Assembly: GCA_903825675.1 (NCBI GenBank)
Contig: CAIKBN010000044.1
Location: 1 to 15,558, forward strand
Reading direction: 5' to 3'
DNA length: 15,558 nt
DNA from: an uncultured archaeon
GTDB lineage: Archaea; Aenigmatarchaeota; Aenigmatarchaeia; GW2011-AR5
A program made the translations under genes and the position numbers. The notes below the pieces were generated by a model that saw only the letters and a list, made by a program, of their open reading frames with translations, searched no databases and had not been told where the DNA came from. Shown here in pieces: positions 13,171 to 15,558 of the stretch. Every line of letters begins with the position of its first letter. Within the stretch, counting starts at the first letter, position 1.

Positions 13171-14401
13171 CAATCTCCCCATTCTTCGGCGCGTAAGCAG
13201 ATATGCCCAAACCTTCTTCGATGCCCTTTGCAAATTTTTCAGTTTCCTCACCGTGCACACATATTACCTGCTCAGGCTTTACGCGGTCTATTATCTCCAG
13301 TAACCCTGATCTATCAGCATGCGCGCTTAATTCAAACTGCTCCAGCTGGCATTGCACATGGAATTTTTCTTCTACAGTCTGGAAGATATTGGTCTTTATG
13401 AGATTTCTTCCAGGGCTGTCCTCAACAAGAAAGCCTGTGAATATTACCTTGCTTTCTGCCCTTTTCTGTATTCCCCTTAGATAATGTATGGCAGGCCCGC
13501 CACCAAGCATGCCAGCAGATGTAACTATTATAGGATATAGCCTGAGTGCCTTTTCCCTTTCCTCCTGTGTTCTTATCCAGTGAACGCGCTTTAGTATACT
13601 CCTTAATTTCTTAGCATCCCTGAGATAAGCATCATAATAAGAAATAAGGTCGCTTGCAGTTTTAGCCATCCCATCCAAAGCAATTTTATTAGCATAGTTC
13701 TCAAGTATAAGCAGTATCTCCTGTGCCCTGCCTACAGCAAATACAGGTATTAATGCAATCTCATCCCTAGCAAGAACATCATTTATAGACTGAAGAAACA
13801 GCTTCTCATCATTTTCCCTTTCCGCTCTCTGCCGGTTGCCATAAGTGCTCTCTGTTATAAGAACATCAACTTTCTCCGGCAGCCTGCAGCCACGCAGCAA
13901 TCTCGTATCCTCTGTTTGAATATCACCCGTGTAAAATATCTTCTTCCCATTTTTAAGCAATATTCCAGCTGAGCCAGGTATATGCCCTGCATCATAAAGC
14001 TGGCATGAGAATTTGCCAATTTTAAAATGCTCGTTATAGTGTACCAGTTTTGTATTCTTTGTCATTATCTTAATGTCATTTTTTGTGAAAGGCACGCCAA
14101 ATCCCTGTTTTTTTGCAACCCTCAGGCTATCCATTATAAGCAGGGTAGCTAGATCAAAAGTAGCATCTGTCATAAAGCACGGATACTTCCACTTCTTGTA
14201 AAGAATTGGCAAGCCACCGCTATGGTCCAGATGGGCATGTGATAATATCACGGCATCCAGCTTTTTCGGTCTTAGCGGATACGTAGGCGGCTCTGGCTGT
14301 ATTTTTACCCCGTAATCCAGAAGCAGTTTGGTCTTGTCATCGCTAACAACTATTGCGCTTTTCCCTACTTCCTGTCCAGAACCAAGAATTTCTACTTCCA
14401 T
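13160..14401 (-). CDS. Beta-CASP metallo-beta-lactamase ribonuclease (aCPSF2 type)
   Basis: This 413-aa RNA nuclease has no N-terminal KH domains, so it fits aCPSF2 rather than aCPSF1. The zinc site is complete: SHAHLDHSGG (54-63), GHIPGSAG, and the aspartate in YTGDIQ. The beta-CASP motifs follow: TESTYG (motif A), FELSAHADRSGLL with motif B histidine, and VHGE with motif C histidine. Enzymes of this group cut RNA and can degrade it, and are linked to 3'-end formation or decay in archaea. I chose ATG 14401 because the protein then begins MEVEILGSG, as in relatives, and the TTTATAAA box at 14446-14453 predicts transcription starting near 14421. An in-frame TTG at 14440 would lie upstream of that. 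The gene converges with the 111-aa gene and diverges from tyrS. Confidence 0.93.
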   Translation of the reverse strand: MEVEILGSGQEVGKSAIVVSDDKTKLLLDYGVKIQPEPPTYPLRPKKLDAVILSHAHLDHSGGLPILYKKWKYPCFMTDATFDLATLLIMDSLRVAKKQGFGVPFTKNDIKIMTKNTKLVHYNEHFKIGKFSCQLYDAGHIPGSAGILLKNGKKIFYTGDIQTEDTRLLRGCRLPEKVDVLITESTYGNRQRAERENDEKLFLQSINDVLARDEIALIPVFAVGRAQEILLILENYANKIALDGMAKTASDLISYYDAYLRDAKKLRSILKRVHWIRTQEEREKALRLYPIIVTSAGMLGGGPAIHYLRGIQKRAESKVIFTGFLVEDSPGRNLIKTNIFQTVEEKFHVQCQLEQFELSAHADRSGLLEIIDRVKPEQVICVHGEETEKFAKGIEEGLGISAYAPKNGEIVKI

Positions 14402-14435
14402 TTCAAAACATCCTATATTCAGTATCTCTATTATG

Positions 14436-14463
14436 TTCAAAACACTTTATAAATTTCTGTTTC
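14436..14463. repeat. 28-base repeat, copy B (first copy at 1251-1278)
   Basis: TTCAAAACAC, the octamer TTTATAAA, and TTTCTGTTTC. Both decamers are identical to copy A. The octamer is placed as the TATA box of the minus-strand beta-CASP gene. A triloop palindrome begins three bases to the right. Confidence 0.7.
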
Positions 14464-14465
14464 CT

Positions 14466-14484
14466 TAGAGAGCGTAGCTCTCTA
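14466..14484. repeat. Triloop palindrome
   Basis: Arms TAGAGAGC and GCTCTCTA (8 bases, perfect) with loop GTA closed by C-G. It is the same design as the palindromes at 1304-1320, 1382-1402, 1409-1425 and 1434-1452 but of different sequence. It lies just upstream of the beta-CASP promoter. Confidence 0.7.
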
Positions 14485-14511
14485 TTGCCTCGTTGCTTAC
14501 TGAAGATGAAT

Positions 14512-14542
14512 TTAGATGCTTATAAAATTATAATGCATCTAA
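14512..14542. repeat. Long near-perfect palindrome upstream of tyrS
   Basis: The arms TTAGATGC+TTATAA and TTATAA+GCATCTAA pair over 14 bases with loop AA and one unpaired T (14534). AAGAT/ATCTT outside can extend the stem. It sits midway between the two divergent promoters and could be a protein-binding site or a cruciform-prone element. Confidence 0.6.
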
Positions 14543-14622
14543 TCTTGTGTAGCTGAGTATTAATTCTTTAAAAATATAATTATAAATCACCTAATGAGAA
14601 TAATAGATACAGAGGCATTAAG

Positions 14623-15558
14623 ATGGACATCGAAACGCGCTTCCATTTAGTGAAGTCAGTAGGCGAGGAGATTATAACCGATCAGGAGCTCCGAGAGCTC
14701 TTGCAGACCAAAGACCATCCAATAGCTTATGATGGGTTTGAGCCTAGCGGTTTAGCTCACCTGCCGTTCGGTATATTCCGACCATTGCTGCTTAAAGACC
14801 TGCTGAAAGCAGGCATTCATTTTAAGCTCTGGCTAGCTGATTCCTTTGCATGGATCAACAACAAGATGGGTGGCGACTTGGAAAAAATAAGACAGGTCGG
14901 CGAGTATTTCATAGAGGTCTGGCGTGCAGCAGGCGTTGACATGAAAAAAGTCGATGTCCTCTGGGCAACAGACGCCTTCTCTGACAAGGACTACTGGAAA
15001 AATGTTATACTCATAGCAAAAAACACCACAGTAAAGCGCGCAACCCGCGCCTTAACAATAATGGGACGCAAAGAAGGGGAGCTCGCAGAAACAGCCCAGT
15101 ACTTCTATCCAATGATGCAGACAGCAGATATCTTCCACCTGAAAGCAGACATCTGCCAGTTGGGCTTAGACCAGAGGCGTGCTAACATAATTGCACGCGA
15201 AGTTGGTCCAAAGCTCGGTTTCTGGAAACCTGTTGTTGTAAGCCATCACATGCTCATGGGTCTAGAAGGAGTAAAACAGCCAGATGGTTTTGAAGAATCC
15301 CATGAAATGGATGTAGAGATAAGCAGCAAGATGAGCAAATCCAAGCCAAATACCTGCATATACGTGCATGACAGCAAAGCAGAAATAGCGAAAAAAATAG
15401 CTGCAGCCTATTGCGCACAAAAAGAAATAACAAACAACCCGATGCTGGATTACTCAAAGCACATAATCTTCCGTGCCTTCAGTTCAATGAAAATCGAAAG
15501 GCCGAAAAAATTCGGTGGTGACATAGAATTTGCCAGCTATGACGAACTGGAAAAAGCC
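14623..15558 (+). CDS. tyrS: Tyrosyl-tRNA synthetase, archaeal type (3' end outside window)
   Basis: The 312 visible codons cover the class I catalytic domain and most of the protein. The enzyme charges tRNA-Tyr. The segment AYDGFEPSGLAHLPFG holds the tyrosine-binding tyrosine and the HIGH-equivalent (HLPFG). QYFYPMMQTADIFHL, LGLDQRRANIIARE and HHMLMGLEG follow, then SSKMSKSKPN with the KMSKS loop. FEPSG and LDQRR distinguish it from the related TrpRS. The HIGH-equivalent lacks the second histidine, as in several archaeal/eukaryotic TyrRS. I chose ATG 14623, which has GAGG 7 bases upstream and a TTATAAAT box at 14580. No stop is reached before the window ends. Confidence 0.93.
   Translation, partial: MDIETRFHLVKSVGEEIITDQELRELLQTKDHPIAYDGFEPSGLAHLPFGIFRPLLLKDLLKAGIHFKLWLADSFAWINNKMGGDLEKIRQVGEYFIEVWRAAGVDMKKVDVLWATDAFSDKDYWKNVILIAKNTTVKRATRALTIMGRKEGELAETAQYFYPMMQTADIFHLKADICQLGLDQRRANIIAREVGPKLGFWKPVVVSHHMLMGLEGVKQPDGFEESHEMDVEISSKMSKSKPNTCIYVHDSKAEIAKKIAAAYCAQKEITNNPMLDYSKHIIFRAFSSMKIERPKKFGGDIEFASYDELEKA

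Larger units (their letters stand above)
14402..14622. promoter_or_regulatory. Divergent control region of the beta-CASP gene and tyrS
   Basis: From left to right this 221-base region holds the beta-CASP promoter (TTTATAAA, 14446-14453, preceded on the minus strand by an A-rich BRE-like AGAAA); copy B of the 28-base repeat; two palindromes (14466-14484 and 14512-14542); and the tyrS promoter (TTATAAAT, 14580-14587, predicted start near 14608). GAGG at 14612-14615 is the tyrS ribosome site, 7 bases before ATG 14623. No gene is evident in it. Confidence 0.65.

Noticed and set aside
14440..14622. tRNA or other structured RNA gene between the beta-CASP gene and tyrS
   Set aside because: The palindromes do not form a cloverleaf, and no T-loop (GGTTCGAATC-like) or acceptor pairing was seen.
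14594..14650. Short 18-codon ORF (ATG 14594) overlapping the tyrS start
   Set aside because: The TATA box at 14580-14587 predicts transcription starting near 14608, downstream of this ATG, and it has no ribosome site.

Overview
The window is AT-rich archaeal chromosome. Evidence: a split transketolase; an archaeal-type tyrosyl-tRNA synthetase with a KMSKS motif; a beta-CASP ribonuclease without KH domains (aCPSF2 type); RtcA; TTTATAAA/TTTAAATA promoter boxes, several placed for leaderless transcripts; and ribosome binding sites built on GGTG, which matches the ...AUCACCUCC tail of archaeal 16S rRNA. TAA, TAG and TGA all act as stops, so the code looks standard. I cannot assign a phylum; a small-genome (DPANN-like) lineage is only a guess.

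Left part (1-8015): after the tail of a sugar-nucleotide reductase/dehydratase (1-264), everything is on the minus strand. Read in transcription order from 8015 the genes are hddA, gmhA, a gmhB-hddC-transketolase-N triple fusion, an rpiB-rpe fusion, transketolase-C, transaldolase, a palindrome-rich 260-base spacer, and an SDR sugar-nucleotide epimerase. The genes from hddA to transaldolase overlap or lie at most 8 bases apart. Together they encode every step from glycolytic sugar phosphates through the non-oxidative pentose phosphate pathway to sedoheptulose 7-phosphate, and on to GDP-D-glycero-D-manno-heptose, the activated sugar for a surface glycan.

Control (8016-8096): divergent from hddA is a gene for a ribbon-helix-helix DNA-binding domain fused to a nucleotidyltransferase fold that has lost its catalytic loop. 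The intergenic region holds four copies of TCATACT, in two pairs with an exact 10-base period, flanking a shared TTTAAA box. I propose a product- or intermediate-sensing autoregulator of the heptose operon together with its operator. This is the most interesting system here.

Right part (8928-15558): housekeeping and poorly known genes. They are an unrecognised 209-aa protein followed by a DUF2797-like zinc protein, a metallo-beta-lactamase hydrolase, a small heat-shock protein, rtcA, a 111-aa orphan, the beta-CASP nuclease and the truncated tyrS. A 28-base repeat upstream of the beta-CASP gene recurs (25/28) upstream of the epimerase, and both copies sit beside triloop palindromes. No CRISPR, tRNA, rRNA or transposase gene was found.
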